A stretch of DNA of 36,268 bases. Source: an uncultured Bacteroidales bacterium (GTDB taxonomy: Bacteria; Bacteroidota; Bacteroidia; Bacteroidales; UBA932). The notes under the pieces are model-generated. The model saw only the letters and a program-made list of their open reading frames with translations, was not told where the DNA came from and did not search any database. A program made the translations under genes and the position numbers. The DNA lies in contig CALVAJ010000024.1 in the NCBI GenBank assembly GCA_944325505.1, forward strand, positions 1 through 36,268. The letters are read 5' to 3'. This document shows, in pieces, positions 17,382 to 25,153 of the stretch (the stretch's first letter is position 1; every line of letters begins with the position of its first letter).

Positions 17382-17438
17382 ATGGATTTTCGATTTAACG
17401 CTTTCGGTTTTTATTACTTCTATTACCATGTAAGGTGA
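17382..17438 (+). CDS. Phe/Tyr-rich attenuation leader peptide
   Basis: This short ORF encodes MDFRFNAFGFYYFYYHVR followed by TGA; an in-frame ATG at 17379 would add one Met. Of 18 codons, five are Phe and four are Tyr, with a run of FYYFYY at residues 10-15. It lies directly upstream of an intrinsic terminator (17480-17512) and then the operon for phenylalanine and tyrosine synthesis. That is the arrangement of ribosome-mediated attenuation leaders such as E. coli pheL: stalling at Phe or Tyr codons when charged tRNA is scarce would favour readthrough. The peptide itself probably has no function other than being translated. The call depends on composition, position and RNA pairing; no homology was tested. 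Confidence 0.8.
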   Translation: MDFRFNAFGFYYFYYHVR

Positions 17439-17441
17439 TGG

Positions 17442-17512
17442 ACCGGAAGTCGTGTATCGTAATATAATGAGGTTTTATGGGCTGTCCGGTTGCATTCCGG
17501 GCAGCCTTTTTT
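17442..17512 (+). terminator. Attenuator: intrinsic terminator with competing antiterminator pairing
   Basis: The terminator stem is GGCTGTCCGG (17480-17489) with CCGGGCAGCC (17497-17506), ten pairs with one G-U, a 7-nt loop and six T (17507-17512). ACCGGA at 17442-17447, four nucleotides past the leader-peptide stop, can pair with TCCGGT at 17485-17490, within the terminator's left arm, and would disrupt it. A ribosome that reaches the stop codon (17436-17438) would cover ACCGGA and allow termination. One stalled on the Phe/Tyr codons would leave it free. The pheA ATG is 47 nt beyond the T run. Confidence 0.75.
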
Positions 17513-17559
17513 CGCATCAGACGGTCTGCATAAAAAGAATATAAACTGGTTATAATAAA

Positions 17560-18435
17560 ATGGACAAAAGGAAAAGAGTAGCTATACAGGGTTTTTCCGG
17601 TTGCTTTCACGAGCAGGCGGCAAGGCTGTTCTACGGTATGTCCGGCGGTTCCCTTGCCGGGAATGGAAAGGAGTCCGATCTGGAGATAGTGGAATGCGGT
17701 ACATTCGACGGGCTGTATGACGCTATGGATACAGGAAAGGCCGATGCCGCTATCATGGCTATCGAAAATACGGTCTCCGGCGGACTGCTTCCGAACTTCG
17801 AACTGCTCCGAAGGCACGATGAAAAGATAAAGGGGGAGGTTTTCCTGCGTATCTGCCAGAACCTGATGGCGCTTCCAGGCCAGAAGATAGAGGATATCCG
17901 CGAAGTGAGGACGCATTATATGGCCATAAACCAGACCAGACAGTTCTTTTCAGGATATCCGCACATCAGGATAGTGGAGTCTGAGGATACGGCGGGAAGT
18001 GCAGCCGATATCGCCTCAGGGCGGATTTACGGGGTGGGAGCGGTCGCATCGTCGCTGGCCGCAGAACTTTACGGGCTGGAAATCATCGCCCCGGGTATCG
18101 AGACCTATAAACAGAATTTCACCAGATTCCTCATAATGGACGACGGGATAACGGTACCGGAAGAAGATATAGACAAGGTCTCGCTCTGCTTTACCCTTCC
18201 GCATAAGGCCGGCTCATTGGCACAGGTGCTTACCATCCTTTCTTTCTATGACATGAACCTGACCAGGATCCAGTCCCTTCCGATTCCGGGCCGCGAATGG
18301 CAGTATTTCTTCTATGTAGACATAAAATTCGATTCCTATAAGCGTTATACCCAGGCACTTTCCGCGGTCCGTCCGCTGATGGAGGACCTGAAGGTGCTGG
18401 GAGAATACAAGAGTTTCAATCCTTCTATATCATGA
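17560..18435 (+). CDS. pheA: Prephenate dehydratase with ACT domain
   Basis: This 291-residue enzyme converts prephenate to phenylpyruvate in Phe synthesis. It is a monofunctional dehydratase: there is no N-terminal chorismate mutase domain, which here is fused to DAHP synthase instead. The catalytic domain (about 1-195) starts RVAIQGFSGCFHEQAARLFYG and contains AIMAIENTVSGGLLPNFELL, HYMAINQTRQFF and the TRF motif in NFTRFLIM. The C-terminal ACT domain (about 200-285) reads HKAGSLAQVLTILSFYDMNLTRIQSLPIPGREWQYFF and normally gives feedback inhibition by Phe. It is the first structural gene after the attenuator, and its stop overlaps the aminotransferase start. Confidence 0.95.
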   Translation: MDKRKRVAIQGFSGCFHEQAARLFYGMSGGSLAGNGKESDLEIVECGTFDGLYDAMDTGKADAAIMAIENTVSGGLLPNFELLRRHDEKIKGEVFLRICQNLMALPGQKIEDIREVRTHYMAINQTRQFFSGYPHIRIVESEDTAGSAADIASGRIYGVGAVASSLAAELYGLEIIAPGIETYKQNFTRFLIMDDGITVPEEDIDKVSLCFTLPHKAGSLAQVLTILSFYDMNLTRIQSLPIPGREWQYFFYVDIKFDSYKRYTQALSAVRPLMEDLKVLGEYKSFNPSIS

Positions 18436-19712
18436 TAATAAGACCGGCTGTCAGGACAGAAAACATAAACGAATATTATTTTTCTGCCAAACTTAAAGAA
18501 ATAGACCGTCTGAACGCTGCCAGAGCGGCAGAGGGTCTGGACAGGATAATCAATCTTGGCATAGGGGCCCCGGACGGAATGCCGCCTGCTCCTGCCATAG
18601 ATGCCCTGATATCGTCTGCCGCAGAACCCGGAAACCATGCATACCAGAGCTATGTGGGAATTCCGGAACTCCGTCAGGCTTTTGCCGGATGGTATGAACG
18701 GTATTATGGCGTGGATCTCGATCCCGCTTCGGAGATACAGCCTTTGGTCGGGTCCAAGGAAGGGATTCTGCTGCTTTCGCTGGCTTTCCTGAATGCCGGA
18801 GACAAAGTGCTGGTCCCTGATCCTGGCTATCCTACATATTCTTCGGCCACGGCTCTGGTCCAGGCTGTTCCGGTGAAATATGATCTGGTGGAGGAAAACG
18901 GATGGCAGCCTGATTTTGACGCTTTGGAACGTATGGACCTTTCCGGCGTCAAGATGATGTGGACCAACTATCCGAACATGCCTACCGGAGCTCCTGCGAC
19001 GGCGGTCCTTTACAGAAGGCTGGTGGATTTCGGGCTCCGGCACGGGATAATGATATGCAATGACAACCCTTACAGCTTCATTCTGAATGACCGTCCTCTT
19101 TCTATTCTGGCGGCTCCGGGAGCGAAAGAATGCTGCGTGGAACTGAATTCCCTTAGCAAGGCGCATAACATGTCCGGCTGGCGCATCGGGATGGCGGCAG
19201 CGGCACCGGATGTGATTTCCCAGCTTCTGAAAGTCAAGAGCCAGATGGATTCGGGGATGTTCAGACCGTTGCAGCTGGCTGCGGTGCAGGCTTTGGGACA
19301 GGGTCCGGAGTGGTTCAGGACGTTGAATGAGGAATACGGAAGAAGAAAAGTCCTGGCTGGAAAGATATTCGACATTATAGGAGTCGGATACGATCCTGAC
19401 AGTACGGGCATGTTCCTCTGGGGAAAGATAGGAAAGGACAATCCTCTGGCCCAGGAAAACCCTCCGTCTGCATGCAGGGGCGGGCTTGCCGGTCATGGAG
19501 GTGAAGAAGTCTGTCAAATGGGAGCCGGGGCCAGCCGCTCGCTCGGGGAGAAAATATCGGACAGGATTCTGTACGGGGCAGGGGTATTCATTACACCCGG
19601 GTTCATTTTCGGGAAGAACGGAAGGGACCATATCCGTATTTCGCTGTGTGCCAGGCCTGAAGTCCTGGAAGCGGCTGCCGGGAAAATCAGCGGACTGCTG
19701 AGTGGACTCTGA
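18432..19712 (+). CDS. Class I/II PLP aminotransferase (aromatic amino acid step)
   Basis: This 426-residue fold-type I aminotransferase starts inside the pheA stop (ATGA overlap), implying coupled translation. PLP-binding motifs are visible: the Schiff-base Lys243 in NSLSKAHNMSGWRIGMA, the GSKEGILLLSLAFLNAGDKVLVPDPGYPTY segment, and the arginine-bearing HIRISLCAR near the end. Its position between pheA and tyrA suggests it makes Phe and Tyr from phenylpyruvate and hydroxyphenylpyruvate; the family also includes LL-diaminopimelate- and aspartate-type enzymes, so substrate is inferred. Residues about 337-372 (from PLAQENPPSACRGGLAGHGG to GAGASRSLG) look like an insertion compared with what I recall of homologs, which continue directly from the MFLWGKI strand to the SDRILYGAGVFITPG strand. 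Confidence 0.9.
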   Translation: MIIRPAVRTENINEYYFSAKLKEIDRLNAARAAEGLDRIINLGIGAPDGMPPAPAIDALISSAAEPGNHAYQSYVGIPELRQAFAGWYERYYGVDLDPASEIQPLVGSKEGILLLSLAFLNAGDKVLVPDPGYPTYSSATALVQAVPVKYDLVEENGWQPDFDALERMDLSGVKMMWTNYPNMPTGAPATAVLYRRLVDFGLRHGIMICNDNPYSFILNDRPLSILAAPGAKECCVELNSLSKAHNMSGWRIGMAAAAPDVISQLLKVKSQMDSGMFRPLQLAAVQALGQGPEWFRTLNEEYGRRKVLAGKIFDIIGVGYDPDSTGMFLWGKIGKDNPLAQENPPSACRGGLAGHGGEEVCQMGAGASRSLGEKISDRILYGAGVFITPGFIFGKNGRDHIRISLCARPEVLEAAAGKISGLLSGL

Positions 19713-19735
19713 AAATCCGCATAAAAGGGAAACGT

Positions 19736-20635
19736 ATGAAACATCAGTATACAGTAACAGTCATAGGACTGGGTCTTATAGGCGGCTCGATGGCCGTCGA
19801 TCTCAGGCGTCGCGGGTTCGCTTCCCGTGTCATGGGAGTGGAAGCCGACCCGGTCAATGCCGCTGCAGCACGGCAGATAGGTCTTGTGGACCAGGTTATT
19901 CCGTATGACAAATGTCTGGATGACAGCGATGTGGTAATTCTTGCCGTTCCGGTTGGGGAGGCGGTGAGGATGTTGCCTGAACTGTTGGACCGGATAGGGA
20001 AATGCGGGAAAGGAGAAGGTCCGGAGGAATATTGCCGGAACGGATACGGAAAAACAATCATTGATGTCTGTTCCACCAAATCCGCTTTGGTGAAGGCGGC
20101 CGAAGGCCATCCGATGCGTGGCCGGTACGTCTCTACCCATCCTATGGCGGGAACGGAATACTCGGGCCCCTGGGCTGCAATGTCCGGGATGTTCGACGGC
20201 AAGGCGTGCGTGATATGCGACAGCGGAGAGTCGGACCGGGATGCGTTGGAGACGGTTGAAAAACTGTATGATGTCCTGAATATGAGGACAATACGGATGG
20301 AGGCCGCTAATCACGACATGCATGCGGCCTATGTGTCTCATATTTCTCATGTGACATCTTTCGCCTTGGCTCTTACGGTGTTGAAGCAGGAGCGCAGCGA
20401 CAGGCATATCTTTGACCTTGCCTCGGGAGGATTTTCATCGACTGTCAGGCTTGCAAAGAGCAACGCCGACATGTGGGTGCCGATTCTTTCCCAGAACCGG
20501 AACAACATCCTGGATGTCATTGACACTTACATGGATGAGATGAAAGCCTTCCGGGATGCAATAGCGGCTGGGGACGAGGCCGGAATCCGGGAACTTATCG
20601 GAGAGGCGAACAGAATCAGAAGGATTATAAAATAA
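19736..20635 (+). CDS. tyrA: Prephenate dehydrogenase
   Basis: This 299-residue protein oxidatively decarboxylates prephenate to 4-hydroxyphenylpyruvate in tyrosine synthesis using NAD(P). It begins with a Rossmann dinucleotide-binding motif GLGLIGGS (11-18) preceded by the usual hydrophobic strand YTVTVI; DSDVVILAVPVGEAVRMLPEL, DVCSTKSALVKAA, STHPMAGTEYSGPWAA (substrate binding) and the helical C-terminal half (HDMHAAYVSHISHVTSFALAL) are typical of the TyrA family. There is no fused mutase and no obvious C-terminal ACT domain. It is the third structural gene of the attenuated operon, 23 nt after the aminotransferase. Confidence 0.94.
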   Translation: MKHQYTVTVIGLGLIGGSMAVDLRRRGFASRVMGVEADPVNAAAARQIGLVDQVIPYDKCLDDSDVVILAVPVGEAVRMLPELLDRIGKCGKGEGPEEYCRNGYGKTIIDVCSTKSALVKAAEGHPMRGRYVSTHPMAGTEYSGPWAAMSGMFDGKACVICDSGESDRDALETVEKLYDVLNMRTIRMEAANHDMHAAYVSHISHVTSFALALTVLKQERSDRHIFDLASGGFSSTVRLAKSNADMWVPILSQNRNNILDVIDTYMDEMKAFRDAIAAGDEAGIRELIGEANRIRRIIK

Positions 20636-20663
20636 AGAGGTTGAAAATCAAATCGGAAAAAAT

Positions 20664-21770
20664 ATGGAAAGAAGATTGGAAGTTGTACCGGCAGGTCAAT
20701 GGAACCTGTTCCCTGAAAGGCAGCCGCTGGTGATAGCCGGCCCCTGCAGTGCCGAGTCGGAAATCCAGGTAATGGAAACGGCGAGACGTATCAAGTCGCT
20801 GGGTGTCAATGTATTCCGTGCGGGGATTTGGAAACCTCGCACCCATCCCGGGACATTCGAGGGAGTCGGGACTCCCGGCCTGAAATGGCTGCAGAGGGTC
20901 AAGAACGAACTCGGCATGAAAGTATGTACTGAGGTTGCAAGCGAAAGGCATGTTTTCGACTGCCTGAAATACGGGGTGGACATGGTGTGGCTCGGCGCCA
21001 GGACTACGGCCAATCCGTTTCTTGTGCAGGAGATAGCCGAAGCCCTTAGGGATGTGGATATTCCGGTGCTTGTAAAGAACCCCGTCAGTCCTGACCTGGA
21101 TCTGTGGGTAGGTGCGTTGGAGCGGCTTAACCAGGCGGGCGTCAAGAAGATAGGAGTCATTCACCGGGGATTCTCTACCTCCGACAGGATTCCGTACAGG
21201 AATTCCCCGCATTGGCAGGTGGCCATAGAACTGAGGAGCCGCTGCCCCCAGCTTCCGTTTTTCTGCGATCCGAGCCATATGGCGGGATGTACGGAGTATA
21301 TAGAGGAGATTTCCCAGAGGTCTCTTGACCTGGGGCTTGACGGACTGATGATAGAGACGCACTGCGACCCGTCATGTGCCTTGAGCGATGCCAGGCAGCA
21401 GCTGACTCCGGAGCAGCTGGGAGAACTGCTCGGCAGGCTTGTTGTCCGCAACCAGGATTCGGACAATGTAGAGTATAAGGAGAATATCGACCAGCTCCGT
21501 GCCCAGATAGACGTCATCGATGACAATATCCTTTATATCCTGGCCTCCCGTATGAAGATCAGCCGCAAGATAGGGGAGTACAAGAAAAAGAACAATATTG
21601 CCATCCTGCAGACTTCCCGCTGGGACTCGGTGCTGGAAAAGGTCACGGGAAAAGGAGCCGAGTACGGACTGTCAGAGAAGTTTGTGACGACCCTTTTCAA
21701 TGCCATTCATGACGCTTCCGTGCAGGAACAGAACGCTATCCTCGGAGCTTCGAGTCAAGAAGGGAAATGA
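20664..21770 (+). CDS. Bifunctional DAHP synthase / chorismate mutase
   Basis: This 368-residue protein fuses the first shikimate-pathway enzyme (DAHP synthase, type I beta, residues about 10-262) to an AroQ-type chorismate mutase (about 270-357). DAHP synthase motifs include AGPCSAES (25-32), FRAGIWKPRTHPGTFEGVG, TEVASERHV, GARTTANPF, PVLVKNPVSPD, GVIHRGFST and CDPSHMAG. The mutase half reads ENIDQLRAQIDVIDDNILYILASRMKISRKIGEYKK, with the expected Arg and Lys residues. The mutase makes prephenate, the substrate of both PheA and TyrA upstream, so all the enzymes needed from chorismate to Phe and Tyr are in one operon, along with the flux-controlling first step. Its last 35 nt overlap the convergent lpxK. 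Confidence 0.95.
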   Translation: MERRLEVVPAGQWNLFPERQPLVIAGPCSAESEIQVMETARRIKSLGVNVFRAGIWKPRTHPGTFEGVGTPGLKWLQRVKNELGMKVCTEVASERHVFDCLKYGVDMVWLGARTTANPFLVQEIAEALRDVDIPVLVKNPVSPDLDLWVGALERLNQAGVKKIGVIHRGFSTSDRIPYRNSPHWQVAIELRSRCPQLPFFCDPSHMAGCTEYIEEISQRSLDLGLDGLMIETHCDPSCALSDARQQLTPEQLGELLGRLVVRNQDSDNVEYKENIDQLRAQIDVIDDNILYILASRMKISRKIGEYKKKNNIAILQTSRWDSVLEKVTGKGAEYGLSEKFVTTLFNAIHDASVQEQNAILGASSQEGK

Positions 21771-22872
21771 ATGCGGACCTTTCTTCATCCGAAAGGAAAT
21801 CTACGGTAATCGGCACCCGGAACATTCTCTGTCGGAGAGTTCCGGGTATTTTTTTGCAGTCGAGCAGCCGCTGGCTGTCTTTTTCCGTGGTTACCAGCAC
21901 GGCGGTGGGATGAGCGTCGGAGACTTTGCCGATCTTTTTTATATCGGCCGGCGTGAAGGCATGGTGGTCGGGGAAAGAAAGTTTCTCTATGACCTTATAG
22001 GTGTCGCTCAGATACATTGCCAGAGGTCTGTCGTTGGCTATCCCGGTGAAAAGGACGGCCTGTTTTGAATATGAATACCGGTGTTCCCCTTCAGGAAATA
22101 TGGTTTCGATGTCGGAGTAGCGGATTTTGGTGAAAAAAATATGGACATGTCTGCCCTCTGGCGTTTCCGCTTCGCAGGTCTGAGGGTTGAAGCCGCGGAC
22201 CATCAGCTCTCTGGAAACATATTCCTTTTTATCGGAGTCTTCCAGGTATGCAGGCGATTTGGTAATGATGATGATATCGGCCTTCAGCGCCCTTTCGGGG
22301 AGATCCCGAAGCCTGCCCAGCGGCATCAGGCGGTCTTTGAATACCGGCCTGTTATAGTCCATAAGCATTATGGATACGGTCGGCGTAAGGGCCCGGTACT
22401 GCAGAGCATCGTCGAGTATTATAAGGTCCTGGGCCTGCATGTCCTTGTCGATGCATTTCCTGGCTTTTTTGGATGTTTTCAGTTTCACGGGGTCTGCCAG
22501 AAAGCTGCATCCCTGAATACGGTCCCTGTCGACGGCTACGGTCGTGTGCGGAAACTTCCTTTTGATCTGAAGCGGCTCGTCCCCGTATGCGCTTGCAGGG
22601 CCGTCAGGGCTGACCTGCTGGAAACCTTTTGTCTTCCTTTTGTAGCCGCGGGAAAGGACTGCAATGTTTTTTCCGGCCCATGCCGGCTCCAAGGCCAGCA
22701 GGCGGAGCAGCATTTCCGTATGCGGGGTCTTGCCGGTACCTCCTACGGTGACATTGCCCACGGAAATGGTCGGGACTTCCGCCCTCCTGCTTTTCCTTAT
22801 CCCTCTGTCATACAGGAAATGCCTGAATTTCAGCGCCATGTAGTACGGTGCAAGTAATATGTTGTCTATCAT
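21736..22872 (-). CDS. lpxK: Tetraacyldisaccharide 4'-kinase (lipid A synthesis)
   Basis: LpxK phosphorylates the 4' position of tetraacyldisaccharide-1-phosphate to give lipid IVA at the inner membrane. The 378-residue product has the family's N-terminal membrane-associated segment (LLAPYYMALKFRHFLYDRGI) and then the P-loop in SVGNVTVGGTGKTPHTEML (38-54), followed by VLSRGYKRKTKGF, GDEPLQIKRKFPHTTVAVDRDRI and LDDALQYRALTPTVSIMLMDY. The 3' half has FTGIANDRPL and SFPDHHAFTPADI, also typical. Its ATG immediately follows the TAG of the RhuM-family gene (TAGATG), so it depends on transcription from further upstream or on a promoter inside that gene. Its tail overlaps the end of the DAHP synthase gene by 35 nt. 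Confidence 0.95.
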   Translation of the reverse strand: MIDNILLAPYYMALKFRHFLYDRGIRKSRRAEVPTISVGNVTVGGTGKTPHTEMLLRLLALEPAWAGKNIAVLSRGYKRKTKGFQQVSPDGPASAYGDEPLQIKRKFPHTTVAVDRDRIQGCSFLADPVKLKTSKKARKCIDKDMQAQDLIILDDALQYRALTPTVSIMLMDYNRPVFKDRLMPLGRLRDLPERALKADIIIITKSPAYLEDSDKKEYVSRELMVRGFNPQTCEAETPEGRHVHIFFTKIRYSDIETIFPEGEHRYSYSKQAVLFTGIANDRPLAMYLSDTYKVIEKLSFPDHHAFTPADIKKIGKVSDAHPTAVLVTTEKDSQRLLDCKKIPGTLRQRMFRVPITVDFLSDEERSAFISLLDSKLRG

Positions 22873-23856
22873 CTAATCTTTGTTTTTCAATTTTTTTATC
22901 TCTTTATCAAAATCACTTTCATACGACAACATTTCGCGTTTACGGTAGATTTCAAATTCTTTTTCAGCTTTTTCAATGGCCTGTTTATGCGAAATGTTTC
23001 CTTTGCCGGTCAAAACTTTCCGTTTACTGGCAATAATCTGACTGTCAAGAGCCTTGATCCAGTCTTTCATTGTCATGGGATTCATTTCCAGTGCCTGGAG
23101 CTCTGCAAAATCCAGAAATCCTGAAACCAGAAGATTCAAGCGCTGCAGTTCAATCTCAGATAAATAATTCTTGGCGATTTTCACATCGTCTTTAGTTACA
23201 TAGTTGCCTTTAAAATTGGTCATTCCTACAAAAGGTTTTTCGTTGTCTACACGATGGTAGATTATTTCTGCGGCGGTATTTTCATGGACGGCATAATGTA
23301 ACTTGTTTTGTACAGTGGCAAAGAAAGTTTTGGTCATCTCACTGCGAGGGTCATAATCCGTTGACGTGGCATAAATATCCGTAACCTGCTGATAGAAATT
23401 ACGCTCACTACTACGGATATCCCTGATTCGCTGCAACAACTCACGGAAATAACGGTTGCCTCCTTGCTTTAACCGTTCGTCATCCAGAGCAAACCCTTTC
23501 TGGATATACTCATGCAGCCGTTGTGTCGCCCATCTGCGGAAACGGGTTGCGACCTGAGACTGGATACGATACCCCAAAGCTATAATCATATCAAGATTAT
23601 AATGGTCTATGTTACGTTTTACCTGACGATTGCCTTCCTGTCGAACTGACAAGAATTTCTTGTTAGTTGCTTCTATGTTGAGTTCTCCATCTTTGTAGAT
23701 ATTGTCCACATGTCGGCTGATATTCTGCTGGGTAGTACAATATATTTCCGCCAGCTGATTCTGTGTCAGCCACAAATCCTCATCTGCAAACCGCACCGAT
23801 ACGCTGGTTATCTCGTCATCGTCCTGATAGATTATTATTTTGTTTTCGTTATTCAT
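22873..23856 (-). CDS. RhuM-family protein
   Basis: This 327-residue protein matches the RhuM family (first noted in a Salmonella pathogenicity island, common on mobile and phage-related DNA; molecular function unknown). Typical features are the N-terminal IIIYQDDDEITSVSVRFADEDLWLTQNQLAEIY, a phage-antirepressor-like helix-turn-helix region with TTQQNISRHVDNIYKDGEL, then KRNIDHYNLDMIIALGYRIQSQVATRFRRWATQRLHEYIQKGF and a C-terminal region rich in Lys and Glu (HKQAIEKAEKEFEIYRKREM). Codon use is distinctly more AT-rich than that of its neighbours, suggesting acquisition by transfer. It is inserted exactly in front of lpxK with no gap and has its own strong promoter. Confidence 0.88.
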   Translation of the reverse strand: MNNENKIIIYQDDDEITSVSVRFADEDLWLTQNQLAEIYCTTQQNISRHVDNIYKDGELNIEATNKKFLSVRQEGNRQVKRNIDHYNLDMIIALGYRIQSQVATRFRRWATQRLHEYIQKGFALDDERLKQGGNRYFRELLQRIRDIRSSERNFYQQVTDIYATSTDYDPRSEMTKTFFATVQNKLHYAVHENTAAEIIYHRVDNEKPFVGMTNFKGNYVTKDDVKIAKNYLSEIELQRLNLLVSGFLDFAELQALEMNPMTMKDWIKALDSQIIASKRKVLTGKGNISHKQAIEKAEKEFEIYRKREMLSYESDFDKEIKKLKNKD

Positions 23857-23885
23857 GATTCTATCATCTCTTCAGATTTTGGTCA

Positions 23886-23916
23886 CAAATATACGCAGAA
23901 GCCGAGCGCAATGCAA
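23886..23916 (-). promoter_or_regulatory. Bacteroidota-type promoter for the RhuM gene (and lpxK)
   Basis: On the minus strand TTG (23916-23914), a 20-nt spacer and TATATTTG (23893-23886) match the phylum promoter. The surrounding sequence has a GCAAGCTTGC-like palindrome and two copies of GCCGAG (near 23901 and 23931), resembling a promoter-bearing repeat that I recall from other Bacteroidales intergenic regions. It is the only evident promoter for lpxK. Confidence 0.65.
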
Positions 23917-24026
23917 GCTTGTTTGTATTGCCGAGGCGTAACATATAAATGGGCGCAGACCGTATATATTGCAGCAGGTCAGGACAAGACACGGAAGCGC
24001 TATGGGATTGAAGGACCTGACGGTAA

Positions 24027-25061
24027 TTACTGCCCGTAGATAGACGTCGCTGCCGGAGGATCGGCATCTCCCCACCGGTCTGCGATGTAGTCGAGGGTGG
24101 CGTAGAGTTCCTGCGGGTCGTTGAGGGTGACGAGTTTCAGTCTGGTCTCCTTGAAGTCGGGAAGCCCTTTGAAGTAGCAGGACAGGTGGCGGCGCATCTC
24201 CAGAATGCCTACGCGGTTTCCCTTGAATTCCAGAGACTTGGCCAGGTGCCGCTTGGCCAGCTCCACTCTGTCGCATACGCTCATCTGCGGGAGAAGCTCT
24301 CCGGTCTGCAGGTAGTGCTTTATTTCCTTGAATATCCACGGGTGCCCGTAAGTGGCACGCCCGATCATGATTCCGTCCACTCCATAACGGTCAAATGCTT
24401 CTGCTGCTTTCTGAGGCGAGTTTATGTCACCGTTGCCGATTATCGGGATGTGCATGCGCGGATTCTCTTTTACTTTCCCTATGAGTGTCCAGTCGGCTTC
24501 CCCGGAGTACATCTGGCAGCGGGTGCGCCCGTGGATGGTGAGGGTCTGGATCCCGACGTCCTGGAGCCGCTCGGCGAGTTCTACTATGATTTTCGAGTTC
24601 TCGTCCCAGCCCAGACGGGTCTTGACTGTCACGGGCAGTTTTACGGCATCGACCACCATCCTGGTGATTTCCACCATCTTGTCCGGTTCGCGCATCATTC
24701 CGGAGCCTGCTCCGCGGCGTGCTATCTTGCTGACCGGGCATCCGAAATTTATGTCGACAAGGTCAGCGCCGTGCCCTCCTGCTATTTCTGCAGCGTTTTC
24801 CGCCATCTTTGCGGCATCGACCATAGCCTCGGGGATATTCCCGTATATCTGTATTCCGATCGGGGTTTCGTAATCGTAGGTGACGAGCTTGGCCAGCGAT
24901 TTCTTCGCGTCCCGTATCAGGCCGTCGGAAGAAATGAATTCAGTATACATCATGTCCGCACCGAACTCCTTGCATACAAAACGGAAGGATGCGTCTGTCA
25001 CATCCTCCATCGGGGCCAGGAAAAGCGGCTTTTCCCCCAGATCCAGATTACCTATTTTCAT
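24027..25061 (-). CDS. dusB: tRNA-dihydrouridine synthase (DusB type)
   Basis: This 344-residue FMN enzyme reduces uridine to dihydrouridine in tRNA D-loops. The TIM-barrel signature is clear: PLFLAPMEDVTDASFRFVCKEFGADMMYTEF at the start, IQIYGN, DINFGCPVSKIARRGAGSGMM with the catalytic cysteine, PVTVKTRLGW, LTIHGRTRCQMYSGEADW, PIIGNGDI and DGIMIGRATYGHPWIF. The C-terminal helical domain (about 240-344) has the RRHLSCYFKGLPDFKETR pattern of the DusB subfamily. Length is normal. It is divergent from pfkA and followed by the RhuM promoter. Confidence 0.95.
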   Translation of the reverse strand: MKIGNLDLGEKPLFLAPMEDVTDASFRFVCKEFGADMMYTEFISSDGLIRDAKKSLAKLVTYDYETPIGIQIYGNIPEAMVDAAKMAENAAEIAGGHGADLVDINFGCPVSKIARRGAGSGMMREPDKMVEITRMVVDAVKLPVTVKTRLGWDENSKIIVELAERLQDVGIQTLTIHGRTRCQMYSGEADWTLIGKVKENPRMHIPIIGNGDINSPQKAAEAFDRYGVDGIMIGRATYGHPWIFKEIKHYLQTGELLPQMSVCDRVELAKRHLAKSLEFKGNRVGILEMRRHLSCYFKGLPDFKETRLKLVTLNDPQELYATLDYIADRWGDADPPAATSIYGQ

Positions 25062-25080
25062 CGGCTGATAAATTTCCGGA

Positions 25081-25088
25081 CAAAAATA
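25081..25088 (-). promoter_or_regulatory. Putative -7 box of the dusB promoter
   Basis: The minus strand reads TATTTTTG, matching TAnnTTTG, with an implied start about 13 nt before the dusB ATG. No good -33 element is seen. Confidence 0.4.
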
Positions 25089-25119
25089 CGGCTAATTTCA
25101 TGATTACGAAATAATCATT

Positions 25120-25127
25120 TATATTTG
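25120..25127 (+). promoter_or_regulatory. Putative -7 box of the pfkA promoter
   Basis: TATATTTG matches TAnnTTTG. An in-frame ATG upstream of the true pfkA start overlaps the last base of this box (25127), so it would not be transcribed; this supports the start at 25154. No -33 TTG at the right spacing. Confidence 0.5.
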
Positions 25128-25153
25128 TGCGGTTCAAAAAGAGACAGAAAGAT

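Noticed and set aside
18345-19631. A 428-codon open frame on the minus strand opposite the aminotransferase gene
   Set aside because: It is antisense to a clearly recognisable PLP enzyme, has no family motif, and its length follows from high-GC codon bias of the real gene.
24186-25103. A 305-codon plus-strand frame opposite dusB
   Set aside because: It is a shadow of a well-conserved gene and has no motif of its own.
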